Shown: positions 1-6,016, numbered from the stretch's first letter. The stretch: 6,431 nt of DNA from Burkholderiales bacterium (GCA_005786815.1 SYDB01000180.1:1-6431); one strand, 5' to 3'. Notes: generated by a model not told the origin, from the letters alone. Numbers and translations are program-made.

Positions 1-25
1 ATTATCCGTTAAAATTTTCTTCATA

Positions 26-47
26 TATCTATTCAATATCTATTCAA
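26..47 (+). promoter_or_regulatory. 11-bp tandem direct repeat upstream of the photolyase gene (candidate operator)
   Basis: Two exact, adjacent copies of TATCTATTCAA occupy 26-36 and 37-47, ending 20 nt before the preferred start codon. Each copy contains TATTCA; a related TCTTCA lies upstream at 18-23, so the TnTTCA core occurs at 18, 30 and 41. An 11-bp period puts the copies on one face of the helix. Known background: CarH/LitR-type B12-dependent light-sensing MerR regulators bind tandem 11-bp direct repeats with a core near TnTACA. Use of such a regulator here is inference. No convincing -35/-10 pair is visible in the 60 bp available. Confidence 0.5.
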
Positions 48-54
48 ACTACCA

Positions 55-59
55 AAGGA
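55..59 (+). promoter_or_regulatory. Ribosome binding site AAGGA that decides the photolyase start
   Basis: AAGGA at 55-59 is the only good Shine-Dalgarno match ahead of the photolyase gene. It abuts the first possible TTG at 61, which is too close for initiation, but lies 7 nt before the in-frame TTG at 67. The start is therefore placed at 67. Confidence 0.6.
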
Positions 60-66
60 ATTGACC

Positions 67-1611
67 TTGTCCCTTAGAAACCTCATCCTAGTTTTGGGCG
101 ATCAACTAGATGCATCCTCATCCGCTTTCAACGGTTTTGATCCAAAACAAGACGCCATCTGGATGGCCGAGGTAGAACAAGAATCTACCCATGTGGTTTC
201 TTCTAAGCAAAGAATCACTTTGTTTTTGAGCGCAATGCGCCACTATGCTAAATCGCTACAAGCAAAAAATTGGCAAGTTTTTTACACCAACCTAGATGCA
301 GCTGGTAATGCAGGCTCCTTGGCTGGCGAACTTGAAAAAACAATTCTTCTACAAAAGCCACAACATCTGATCATGGTGATGCCAGGTGAATCGCGGGTCC
401 TCGCGAGTTTGCAAGCCGTGGCAGATAAGCATCCATTAACTTTAGAGATCAGAGACGACACCCATTTTCTTTGCACCCTCGATGCATTTAAAAAGCACAT
501 TGCGGGGCGCAAACAAATTCGCCTTGAATTTTTCTACCGTGAAATGCGCCAAAAAACAGGTGTCTTGATGGACGGAAAAAATCCAGTGGGCGACAAATGG
601 AACTTCGATACAGAAAACCGTGGCAGCTTCGGCAAGCAAGGACCCCAAGACCTGCCCCTGCCCTCCAGATTCGCACCCGACGACATCACCCAAGATGTGA
701 TGCAACTTGTGAACGATAAGTTTGCGCACCATCCGGGTTCCCTATCCACATTCGGTTGGCCCGTCACGCGTGAACATGCGCTTGTTGCATTGCATGCATT
801 CATAAAACACCGACTGCCCTATTTCGGCCAATACCAGGACGCCATGTGGGAGGGCGAGGTGTGGCTGTTCCACTCGCACCTGTCTTGCGCACTCAACACC
901 AAATTACTCCACCCCCAAGAAGTGCTCGATAAAGCGCAAGAGGCTTATGAACAAGGCCATGCCCCGATCGAAGCAGTGGAAGGTTTTGTGCGTCAGATAT
1001 TGGGCTGGCGTGAATATGTGCGCGGTATTTATTGGACCTACATGCCTGAATATGTCGAGCGCAACGCCATGCAGGCCACCGCCCAACTGCCAGCGTTTTT
1101 TTGGACTGGCCAAACCGATATGGCATGCCTCAGAGACGCAATTGGCTTAACGCTGGAACACGGATATGCCCACCACATTCAAAGATTGATGGTCACCGGT
1201 CTGTATGCGCTTTTGCTCGGAGTCAGGCCCAAAGAAGTACACGCTTGGTATTTAGGCGTGTATGTGGACGCAGTGGAGTGGGTCGAAGTCCCGAACACCA
1301 TCGGAATGAGCCAATACGCAGATGGCGGATTGATGGCGAGTAAGCCCTACATCGCCAGCGGCAAGTACATCGACCGCATGAGCAACCACTGCAAAGGGTG
1401 TAAATTCAACCCCGCTGAGTCGATTGGTGACAACGCATGCCCCTTCACCACCTTGTATTGGGACTATCTCCACAAACATGCAGACACCTTGGCTAAAAAC
1501 CCTCGTATGGTCATGCAACTTAAAAACCTGCACCGTCTGTCCGATGACAAACGAGAAGCCATCGCGCTGCAGGCCCAACATCACAAACAGGTCATTTATG
1601 CATCTACTTAA
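67..1611 (+). CDS. phrB: Iron-sulfur (6-4) photolyase, PhrB / FeS-BCP type (cryptochrome/photolyase family)
   Basis: Predicted FAD-dependent, light-driven repair of UV (6-4) photoproducts in the cytoplasm. The 514-residue protein (TTG start at 67; a TTG at 61 would add two residues) follows the prokaryotic FeS-BCP layout. An N-terminal Rossmann-like antenna domain opens with RNLILVLGDQLD, and a helical FAD domain contains FIRQ-like FVRQILGWREY and YAHHIQRLM. Four cysteines, C354, C442, C445 and C458, match the 4Fe-4S ligands of Agrobacterium PhrB (C350, C438, C441, C454) with identical spacing. H369/H370 correspond to its active-site histidine pair. Length is normal for the family. Known members use 6,7-dimethyl-8-ribityllumazine as antenna; I infer the same here. 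The 3' end overlaps the next gene by 14 nt, so translational coupling is likely. Family call is firm; the exact lesion specificity is by homology. Confidence 0.93.
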   Translation: MSLRNLILVLGDQLDASSSAFNGFDPKQDAIWMAEVEQESTHVVSSKQRITLFLSAMRHYAKSLQAKNWQVFYTNLDAAGNAGSLAGELEKTILLQKPQHLIMVMPGESRVLASLQAVADKHPLTLEIRDDTHFLCTLDAFKKHIAGRKQIRLEFFYREMRQKTGVLMDGKNPVGDKWNFDTENRGSFGKQGPQDLPLPSRFAPDDITQDVMQLVNDKFAHHPGSLSTFGWPVTREHALVALHAFIKHRLPYFGQYQDAMWEGEVWLFHSHLSCALNTKLLHPQEVLDKAQEAYEQGHAPIEAVEGFVRQILGWREYVRGIYWTYMPEYVERNAMQATAQLPAFFWTGQTDMACLRDAIGLTLEHGYAHHIQRLMVTGLYALLLGVRPKEVHAWYLGVYVDAVEWVEVPNTIGMSQYADGGLMASKPYIASGKYIDRMSNHCKGCKFNPAESIGDNACPFTTLYWDYLHKHADTLAKNPRMVMQLKNLHRLSDDKREAIALQAQHHKQVIYAST

Positions 1612-2260
1612 AATTTTTAGCGCAGGTTTGTTAATTGGTCTTTTTTGTACTGGACACGCCATGGCCATTGAAGAGCCCAAATACGAAGTCGTCCAAACAG
1701 AGGGTGCTTTTGAAATCCGCAAGTACGCGCCCATTTTGGTGGCTGAAACATTTGTCGACGGCGATATGGACGAAGCCTCCAACAAGGGTTTTAGGCTGAT
1801 AGCAGACTTTATTTTTGGCAACAACCAAATAGCGGACTCCAGCGCCAGCACAAAAATCGCCATGACTGCGCCCGTGACGGTAGAACCCGTCTCTAAGAAA
1901 ATTGCCATGACGGCTCCAGTCACGATTGAACCGCAGTCCTCTGAGTCGAATATGCAAGCCGCCAAAAAATGGCGCATCCACTTTGTGATGCCCAGCCAAT
2001 ACACACTGGCCAATATTCCAAAACCTAAAAACGAGGCCGTCTCGCTAAAAGAAATCCCGAGCAAGTACTTTCTTGTCTACACCTATTCGTGGCTCAACAC
2101 CCTTTCGCGGGTGCAAACCAAAACCGATGAGGCAATCGATTGGGCCAACCGCAAGGGCTTAAAAGTCATTGGCGCGCCGCAACTTTCGCGCTACGACCCA
2201 CCTTGGACTCCGCCTATGTTCAAGCGCAATGAAATCATGCTTGAAGTAGCAGCCCCCTAA
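1598..2260 (+). CDS. Exported SOUL-family haem/tetrapyrrole-binding protein
   Basis: A 220-residue SOUL/HBP family protein. Residues 1-23 form a signal peptide: K5, a hydrophobic core at 6-17, and an A-M-A motif at 21-23 suited to signal peptidase I, so the mature protein should be periplasmic. The SOUL fold is marked by EPKYEVVQTEGAFEIRKY near residues 26-43, the KIAMTAPV signature, FVMP at 129-132, and the C-terminal RYDPPWTPPMFKRNEIMLEV at 198-217. The signature is present twice in tandem, residues 86-100 and 101-115. SOUL proteins bind haem or other tetrapyrroles; the ligand and role of bacterial exported forms are poorly known. The ATG lies inside the photolyase gene (14-nt overlap) with CAGG at 1588-1591 as a weak ribosome binding site, which supports co-transcription. 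The open frame continues upstream to 1424, but that part is antisense-free shadow of the photolyase and lacks the signal peptide logic. Confidence 0.9.
   Translation: MHLLKIFSAGLLIGLFCTGHAMAIEEPKYEVVQTEGAFEIRKYAPILVAETFVDGDMDEASNKGFRLIADFIFGNNQIADSSASTKIAMTAPVTVEPVSKKIAMTAPVTIEPQSSESNMQAAKKWRIHFVMPSQYTLANIPKPKNEAVSLKEIPSKYFLVYTYSWLNTLSRVQTKTDEAIDWANRKGLKVIGAPQLSRYDPPWTPPMFKRNEIMLEVAAP
1853..1942 (+). repeat. In-frame 45-bp tandem duplication of the SOUL signature
   Basis: Units 1853-1897 and 1898-1942 encode KIAMTAPVTVEPVSK and KIAMTAPVTIEPQSS. The first nine residues are identical, but most of their codons differ at the third position. The duplication is therefore old and held by selection on the protein rather than being a recent slippage event. 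Confidence 0.85.
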
Positions 2261-2281
2261 CCCTTATCTCGGAATTCAAAA

Positions 2282-2596
2282 ATGCCAACACCTAAATTCA
2301 ATAGCCAAGAAATTGCAGAAACCATGAAAACCATCGAGGGCTGGACCTTGGAGTCTGACGAAGCCTTTATGCACAAACAATGGCAGTTCGATAGCTTCAA
2401 AACGGCGATGGAATTTATTACAGAAGTGGCAGATATTGCAGAGCATCAAAACCACCACCCCGAGTTTGTATCGGTCTACAGAAAAATGCGCGTTCGGCTG
2501 TCAACCCACGATGCTTCGGGACTTACCCAAAAAGATTTTGACTTAGCTACTGCCATCGACAGTTTGATAGCCAGTCAATTCAGCCATCGCATCTAG
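2282..2596 (+). CDS. Pterin-4a-carbinolamine dehydratase (PCD/DCoH family)
   Basis: A 104-residue cytoplasmic protein of usual length for the family. It carries the diagnostic EHxxHHP motif at residues 54-60 (E54, H55, H58, H59, P60), followed by the conserved STHDASGLT segment at 74-82. The histidines form the pterin-binding active site in characterised members, which dehydrate 4a-hydroxytetrahydropterin to quinonoid dihydropterin. GGAA at 2271-2274 lies 7 nt before the ATG and the gap to the SOUL gene is only 21 nt, so it is probably the third gene of the photolyase operon. No aromatic amino acid hydroxylase is visible nearby, so the usual partner reaction is not evident. Some family members are linked to pterin or molybdopterin metabolism rather than phenylalanine oxidation. 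A link to photolyase is contextual inference only. Confidence 0.92.
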   Translation: MPTPKFNSQEIAETMKTIEGWTLESDEAFMHKQWQFDSFKTAMEFITEVADIAEHQNHHPEFVSVYRKMRVRLSTHDASGLTQKDFDLATAIDSLIASQFSHRI

Positions 2597-2626
2597 CAAA
2601 CTATTTCTATCGCAAATGCCTGCACA

Positions 2627-2686
2627 ACGATGGGATTTAAAACGATGGCATTTAAAACAATTGCAGTTAAAACAGGTGCATTTGAC
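2627..2686. repeat. Four degenerate 15-bp tandem repeats at the convergent gene junction
   Basis: Units start at 2627, 2642, 2657 and 2672 with consensus ACGATGGCATTTAAA; units 1 and 2 differ at one base and units 3 and 4 are more diverged. The array covers the space between two convergent genes and the last codons of the amidotransferase-like gene. Because 15 bp is five codons, the minus-strand reading frame ends with an in-frame TTTTAA (Phe-stop) in each of three successive units. No classical hairpin-plus-T-run terminator is visible between the two convergent genes. Confidence 0.75.
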
Positions 2687-3323
2687 GCGAGTTCAATAAA
2701 TAGTCCGCTACAAATTGCGACAACAAGTGGTGGTGTTTTCGTTCATGCCATTGCGGTTGCATGTATTTTTTTGTATACCAATTCGCTTGGCTTTCTAAAT
2801 GGCAACCCACCAACCCAACTGAGCCTTGAATAATCGCCATCGGGTCGCCGTTGGCATACGTGGCCACCGCATCAAACTGGCCGCCTAAAAACGTAGGTCC
2901 ATCGTAAAAATACATGCGGTGCTCTTGACCACGCCAAGTCACCGGTGCGGTAGTGCCATAAGAAGAACGAATATCTGCACCAGGGCGCTTGATGTATTGC
3001 ACACAGCGCGTACTTTTGAGCAGATTGAAGTAATAGGCATCGGCCCAGTAAGCCCCCATACAAATACCCAAGTACTTACCACCACGTTGCATAAAACTTT
3101 GCACGTCGGGCAGGTTGGGTTTCAAGATACTTCTAAACGTCGTGGCCTCGCCATCACCGCCAGGAAACACCACAAGGTCTACATCGTCAAAAAATCCCTC
3201 ACTCACCTTATGCCGCGTGAACAATTTAATGTTCGCCATGGGCGACAAGGCTGCTATTACCCCGTTGACCGAGTCAGTAGAACACGTAGGGTGGTGTAGA
3301 AAAAGAGCGATGGTTTTTGTCAT
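2667..3323 (-). CDS. BPL_N-type class I glutamine-amidotransferase-like protein
   Basis: A 218-residue protein resembling the stand-alone form of the biotin-protein-ligase N-terminal domain (BPL_N), a class I glutamine-amidotransferase-like fold. It shows an early beta-strand with IALFLHHP, VVFPGGDGE at 51-59, and a nucleophile elbow GICMG with C88 at 86-90. A late HLE (H175, E177) could complete a Cys-His-Glu triad. These residues suggest a catalytic or formerly catalytic amidotransferase-like pocket, but the substrate is unknown and no synthetase domain is attached. No signal peptide is seen. The start is the only plausible ATG at the N-terminal strand; no Shine-Dalgarno precedes it, and a 7-bp inverted repeat ends 4 nt before it. 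It lies 81 nt downstream of the Sel1 gene on the same strand and may be its operon partner. Confidence 0.82.
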   Translation of the reverse strand: MTKTIALFLHHPTCSTDSVNGVIAALSPMANIKLFTRHKVSEGFFDDVDLVVFPGGDGEATTFRSILKPNLPDVQSFMQRGGKYLGICMGAYWADAYYFNLLKSTRCVQYIKRPGADIRSSYGTTAPVTWRGQEHRMYFYDGPTFLGGQFDAVATYANGDPMAIIQGSVGLVGCHLESQANWYTKKYMQPQWHERKHHHLLSQFVADYLLNSRQMHLF

Positions 3324-3327
3324 GCGA

Positions 3328-3351
3328 AGACTAATTATGTATTCTTAGTCT
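3328..3351. promoter_or_regulatory. Inverted repeat AGACTAA-N10-TTAGTCT abutting the amidotransferase-like start
   Basis: Perfect 7-bp arms at 3328-3334 and 3345-3351 around a 10-nt spacer. On the transcript the 3' arm would end 4 nt before the AUG, exactly where a Shine-Dalgarno sequence would be expected but is missing. It could be a regulator-binding site or an RNA hairpin that affects initiation. Arms of this length occur by chance in a window this size, so only the position makes it notable. Confidence 0.35.
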
Positions 3352-3367
3352 AAGCAAATCAGCGATT

Positions 3368-3392
3368 GAGGCTCTTGCGCAGTCAGAGCCTC
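3368..3392 (-). terminator. 8-bp hairpin after the Sel1 gene (weak terminator or 3' stabiliser)
   Basis: GAGGCTCT at 3368-3375 pairs perfectly with AGAGCCTC at 3385-3392 across a 9-nt loop, 12 nt past the Sel1-gene stop. No T run follows on either strand, so it is not a standard intrinsic terminator. It may mark a partial transcript end or protect a 3' end between the Sel1 gene and the amidotransferase-like gene. Confidence 0.4.
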
Positions 3393-3404
3393 CCTTGCAT
3401 TCAA

Positions 3405-5078
3405 TTACTCTTTAGACGCGCTATCTAAACACAAGGTCTTCAACCAATCCGGTTTATCCGGATAGTGCGTATCCACCCACTCGATGGACTTCTTATCGCC
3501 CAACGAAGCTGCCTTAGAAATCAAACGCGTAGCTTCAGACATGCTGAGCGCAACGCCTTTACCGCTTTCGTACAAAAGCCCAAGTTCGCGCAAAGCGATG
3601 GGGTTGTCTTGTTCGGCAGACAGCTGCAGCCAATTGAATCCCTTGTCTACGTTCTCTTCCACTCCGTGGCCATAGATGAACATCATGCCTAACTGCACTT
3701 GTGCGTCATCGTCGCCTCCGTTCGCGGCTTGCTTGAACCAATAGGCGGCGGCGGGAATGTCTTCTTCGACGCCCTCGCCCCACATATAGGCCATGCCCAC
3801 TTTGTAGCCAGCGCGGATTAACTTCTTTTTTGCGGCCTCCATGTACAAGGCAAAGGCGCGTTCTAGGTCTTTGTCTACGCCGTGTCCGTTTTCGTACGAG
3901 ACTGCCAACACATAGGTGCCCCAAGGGTCGCCTTGCATGTGCGCCAAGTGAAACAAGTTGTGCGCCTTCTCAAAATCTTGCGCAATCAAGTCGCCCGCCA
4001 TATAAGCAGTGCCCAAAGCAGTTTGGCAATTCGAATTGCCCAAGGACGCACCTTTTTGCATCCAATAGAGTGCGAGCTTCGCGTCTTCGGTACAGCCTTT
4101 GCCTGTGCGGTACGCAGTGGCCAATTTATCCATCGCTGGTTTGTGCCCTGCTTCTGCCGCGGCTTTTGTCCAAGCAAAGCCTTCGGCTTGCAACTCAGGC
4201 GTGTTGCCGAAGTAAAGCAATTGGTGACCAAGCAAGGTTTGGCCAAATACTTCTTCGAGTATGGAAGCGCGTTTGAGGTAGCTGATGCCCTCCTCTTTGC
4301 GCCCTGGCTCATCGAGCAATATGCGTCCATAGGATGTGCACCCAATCGCGCTGCCCACGCGAACGGCTTTTTTGATCCAGTAAGCCGCTTGCTCTTTGTC
4401 TACCGTGCAAATGGACGAGCCATACATGTATTGGTAATACACAAAGGTGCATGCTGAAGCTTCGCCTAACTCCGCTGCTTTTTTGATTAAGTCGAGTGCA
4501 TGCTGTTTCTCAGCATCGGTTTGCGCTAATTTGTTGAGGTGAAACGCATAGCAATACTTGGCAAACGCATCGTCTGCTTGCGCGCCGAGTTCCAAGTGTT
4601 TGTCGTAATTCTCTTTCTCGCTATCTGCCCAATAGCAGTGGGCATACATATCGCCCATCTCTGCGGCTTTTTGAAACAAGGCGTTGGCAGCCGACTCGTC
4701 GGTCAAAGCGGCATAGCGCGCTAGGTTGATCAAGCAACGTGTGGAACCTGCTTCGGCGCCCTTGCGGTACCAACCGAGTCCGATCTCGTCGTTTTTTTCT
4801 ACGCCGTAGCCTAAGCGGTACCAGCGTCCTAAGTGGAACATGGCGAGTGCATTGCCAGCTTCAGCTTGTTCCGTCAAACCCGCGACTGCTTTGTCAAATT
4901 GCCTTGGTGTGTCTGCTTCACCCCAGTACGTCAGCATTTTTTGGTACGCGGCTTCTTGCTCGGCGAAGGTGCCGTAGGTGTGGTTCAGGTAGTCCACAAA
5001 ATCACGCGCATTGGTGCTGTTTTCAATGCAGTTCCAAATGAACTGGTCTAGGTCTTGGTCTGTTAATAAAGCTTCCAT
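3405..5078 (-). CDS. Sel1-repeat (tetratricopeptide-like) protein, cytoplasmic
   Basis: A 557-residue helical-repeat protein without signal peptide or membrane segment. From about residue 77 to 526 it consists of roughly 12-13 Sel1-like repeats of about 33-36 residues. Typical units have the pattern A..LG..Y..G.GV..D...A..W..KAAE.G, clearest at 77-112 (YRLGYGVEKN), 314-346 (YRTGKGCTED), 423-454 (YMWGEGVEED) and 458-490 (FIYGHGVEEN). Units around 113-300 are shorter or irregular. Residues 1-70 are a non-repeat N-terminal helical region. Sel1 proteins are protein-interaction scaffolds; the partner here is unknown and cannot be read from sequence. The ATG at 5076-5078 is preceded by a strong purine-rich AAGGGGG on the minus strand, spaced about 3-5 nt. 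It lies 58 nt downstream of the cyclotransferase-like gene, same strand. Confidence 0.92.
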   Translation of the reverse strand: MEALLTDQDLDQFIWNCIENSTNARDFVDYLNHTYGTFAEQEAAYQKMLTYWGEADTPRQFDKAVAGLTEQAEAGNALAMFHLGRWYRLGYGVEKNDEIGLGWYRKGAEAGSTRCLINLARYAALTDESAANALFQKAAEMGDMYAHCYWADSEKENYDKHLELGAQADDAFAKYCYAFHLNKLAQTDAEKQHALDLIKKAAELGEASACTFVYYQYMYGSSICTVDKEQAAYWIKKAVRVGSAIGCTSYGRILLDEPGRKEEGISYLKRASILEEVFGQTLLGHQLLYFGNTPELQAEGFAWTKAAAEAGHKPAMDKLATAYRTGKGCTEDAKLALYWMQKGASLGNSNCQTALGTAYMAGDLIAQDFEKAHNLFHLAHMQGDPWGTYVLAVSYENGHGVDKDLERAFALYMEAAKKKLIRAGYKVGMAYMWGEGVEEDIPAAAYWFKQAANGGDDDAQVQLGMMFIYGHGVEENVDKGFNWLQLSAEQDNPIALRELGLLYESGKGVALSMSEATRLISKAASLGDKKSIEWVDTHYPDKPDWLKTLCLDSASKE

Positions 5079-5112
5079 GTGTGCCCCCTTCGTATTAGGG
5101 GTTCAGGATAGG

Positions 5113-5129
5113 GTTTGAGGGGCTCAAAC
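5113..5129 (-). other. Compact intercistronic hairpin GTTTGAG-N3-CTCAAAC
   Basis: Perfect 7-bp arms with a 3-nt loop, beginning 7 nt after the stop codon of the cyclotransferase-like gene and ahead of the Sel1 gene's ribosome binding site. There is no following T run, so complete termination is unlikely. A modest processing, attenuation or mRNA-stability role between two co-directional genes is possible. Confidence 0.4.
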
Positions 5130-5136
5130 AGTGAGC

Positions 5137-5538
5137 TTATTGCGGAACAAACCCGGTTTCGTCTAGAAATTTCAAATAATCGCCGTGCTCTATGTGGCGC
5201 TTGCCGGCAATGCTTCGGTTGAATCGGTAAAACCAAGCAGATAGAGTTAATTCCGCGTCATCCATTTGGACGACTACCTCATCACGTATGTACTCGCTTT
5301 TGTCTGCAGGTTCGTCTGGGTAGAAGGCTTCAATCGCGTCTAGCTCAGCTAATACTGTGACGTCCACCTCAAACACCTCGCCCCACACTTTGCCGGCGCC
5401 GTGGACAACTGCTGGATAAGGCCCCAAGTCGTAGAGCAGTCCTGTGATAGTTCCGCGCCCTAGCGAGCGAGAACCTTGCAGCGCGTAATGGCGACACAGG
5501 CCGGGTAATAAGGTTCCGTAGACGAATATGCGTTCCAT
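5137..5538 (-). CDS. Gamma-glutamylcyclotransferase-like (GGCT/AIG2 fold) protein
   Basis: A 133-residue protein of the GGCT/AIG2/YtfP family. It starts directly with the family's first strand and glycine loop, MERIFVYGTLLPG (residues 1-13), and has LYDLGPYPAVV at 35-45. LDAIEAF at 67-72 contains E70, the position of the general acid/base glutamate in active cyclotransferases. EHGDYLKF near the C-terminus is also typical. Characterised relatives cyclise gamma-glutamyl amines or peptides to 5-oxoproline, but many bacterial members have no proven substrate. An in-frame ATG at 5557-5559 would add seven residues (MFLHTSS). I prefer 5538 because the added residues precede the conserved fold, although neither start has a clear Shine-Dalgarno sequence. 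Same strand as the Sel1 gene, 58 nt away, so possibly co-transcribed; divergent from the toxin gene. Confidence 0.85.
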   Translation of the reverse strand: MERIFVYGTLLPGLCRHYALQGSRSLGRGTITGLLYDLGPYPAVVHGAGKVWGEVFEVDVTVLAELDAIEAFYPDEPADKSEYIRDEVVVQMDDAELTLSAWFYRFNRSIAGKRHIEHGDYLKFLDETGFVPQ

Positions 5539-5686
5539 AGATGAAGTATGCAGAAACATTCACATTAAAGAAGTCTTTTAAATCATCGTTGAAAGCTAAA
5601 CTTCATATTTTATTAGCCATAAATTACTAAATTTAAGCGTAGTTTTCTGATAATTCCATATTGTGCAATTTCATGGATTTGACAGT
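5539..5686. promoter_or_regulatory. AT-rich divergent intergenic region between the GGCT-like gene and the toxin
   Basis: About 148 bp, strongly AT-rich, must hold promoters for both directions. Toward the toxin, TTGAAA at 5589-5594 and TATTAG at 5611-5616 are 16 nt apart and form a fair sigma70 candidate. A TAAATT-acta-AATTTA inverted repeat at 5620-5635 and an AAAGA-ag-TCTTT repeat at 5567-5578 are possible operators, for example for the HTH antitoxin. All of these are short and could be chance in AT-rich DNA. Confidence 0.35.
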
Positions 5687-5707
5687 ATGTCCTCGAACGA
5701 TTACAAT
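5679..5707 (+). promoter_or_regulatory. Near-consensus sigma70 promoter overlapping the toxin start codon
   Basis: TTGACA at 5679-5684 and TACAAT at 5702-5707 are separated by exactly 17 nt, one mismatch from the full consensus. The toxin ATG at 5687 lies inside the spacer, so RNA starting near 5714 would lack the toxin start codon. No ATG, GTG or early TTG follows in the toxin frame. Such an RNA would still carry the intact antitoxin gene with its ribosome binding site. Function is inferred. Confidence 0.55.
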
Positions 5708-6013
5708 GTTGCCGTATTCAAGATCAAGCCATTACCCGAATTTAATGCTTGGCTTGAAGGACTCAAGGATCGACAGACCCAATTTCGTTTATTGCGTCGA
5801 CTAGAGAAAGCGCAACGTGGCCTTTTGGGCGATGTTGCACCTGTAGGCGATGGCGTGCATGAGATGAGGGAGTTTTTTGGGTCTGGATGGCGTATGTACT
5901 ACATCCAACACAACAACACCATCATCGTCATGCTTGGAGGTGGTGATAAGTCATCACAAAAGAGCGACATTGAGAAAGCAAAAGTCCTCTCAGCGAACTT
6001 AAAGGAGATTTAA
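5687..6013 (+). CDS. Type II toxin of the RelE/HigB (Gp49-like) family
   Basis: A 108-residue protein with the layout of HigB/Gp49-like mRNA-interfering toxins. It has FNAWLEGLKD near residues 19-28, RLLRRLEKAQRGLLGD at 34-49, E59/R61 before the GSGWRMYY strand at 65-72, and GGGDKSSQKSDI at 84-95. Relatives cut mRNA on the ribosome and are neutralised by the antitoxin encoded next to them. Toxin-first order and the 3-nt gap to the HTH protein fit a higBA-type operon. The ATG at 5687 is chosen because the preceding frame (GTG at 5663 would add 8 residues) shows no family similarity; GGA at 5675-5677 is a weak ribosome binding site 9 nt away. Weak translation of a toxin is plausible. Activity against the host is not provable from sequence. 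Confidence 0.9.
   Translation: MSSNDYNVAVFKIKPLPEFNAWLEGLKDRQTQFRLLRRLEKAQRGLLGDVAPVGDGVHEMREFFGSGWRMYYIQHNNTIIVMLGGGDKSSQKSDIEKAKVLSANLKEI
6002..6007 (+). promoter_or_regulatory. Strong ribosome binding site AAGGAG for the antitoxin
   Basis: AAGGAG lies within the last codons of the toxin gene, 9 nt before the antitoxin ATG. It is far stronger than the toxin's own site, which would favour excess antitoxin synthesis from the shared mRNA. Confidence 0.75.
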
Positions 6014-6016
6014 GAC

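Noticed and set aside
1598..1670. Lipoprotein signal (C17) in the SOUL protein
   Set aside because: The residues before C17 (GLF) do not form a lipobox, while A-M-A at 21-23 gives a good ordinary signal peptidase site.
1252..2064. 270-residue open frame on the minus strand across the photolyase/SOUL overlap
   Set aside because: It is antisense to two well-recognised genes, spans their boundary, and shows no family features.
2630..2833. 67-residue plus-strand frame with FKT pentapeptide-like repeats
   Set aside because: The repeats follow from the 15-bp tandem array, and the rest is antisense to the BPL_N gene. There is no ribosome binding site or conserved domain.
3882..4457. 191-residue plus-strand frame antisense to the Sel1-repeat gene
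   Set aside because: Its opposite frame carries clear Sel1 repeats; the cysteine- and arginine-rich translation is typical of a shadow frame.
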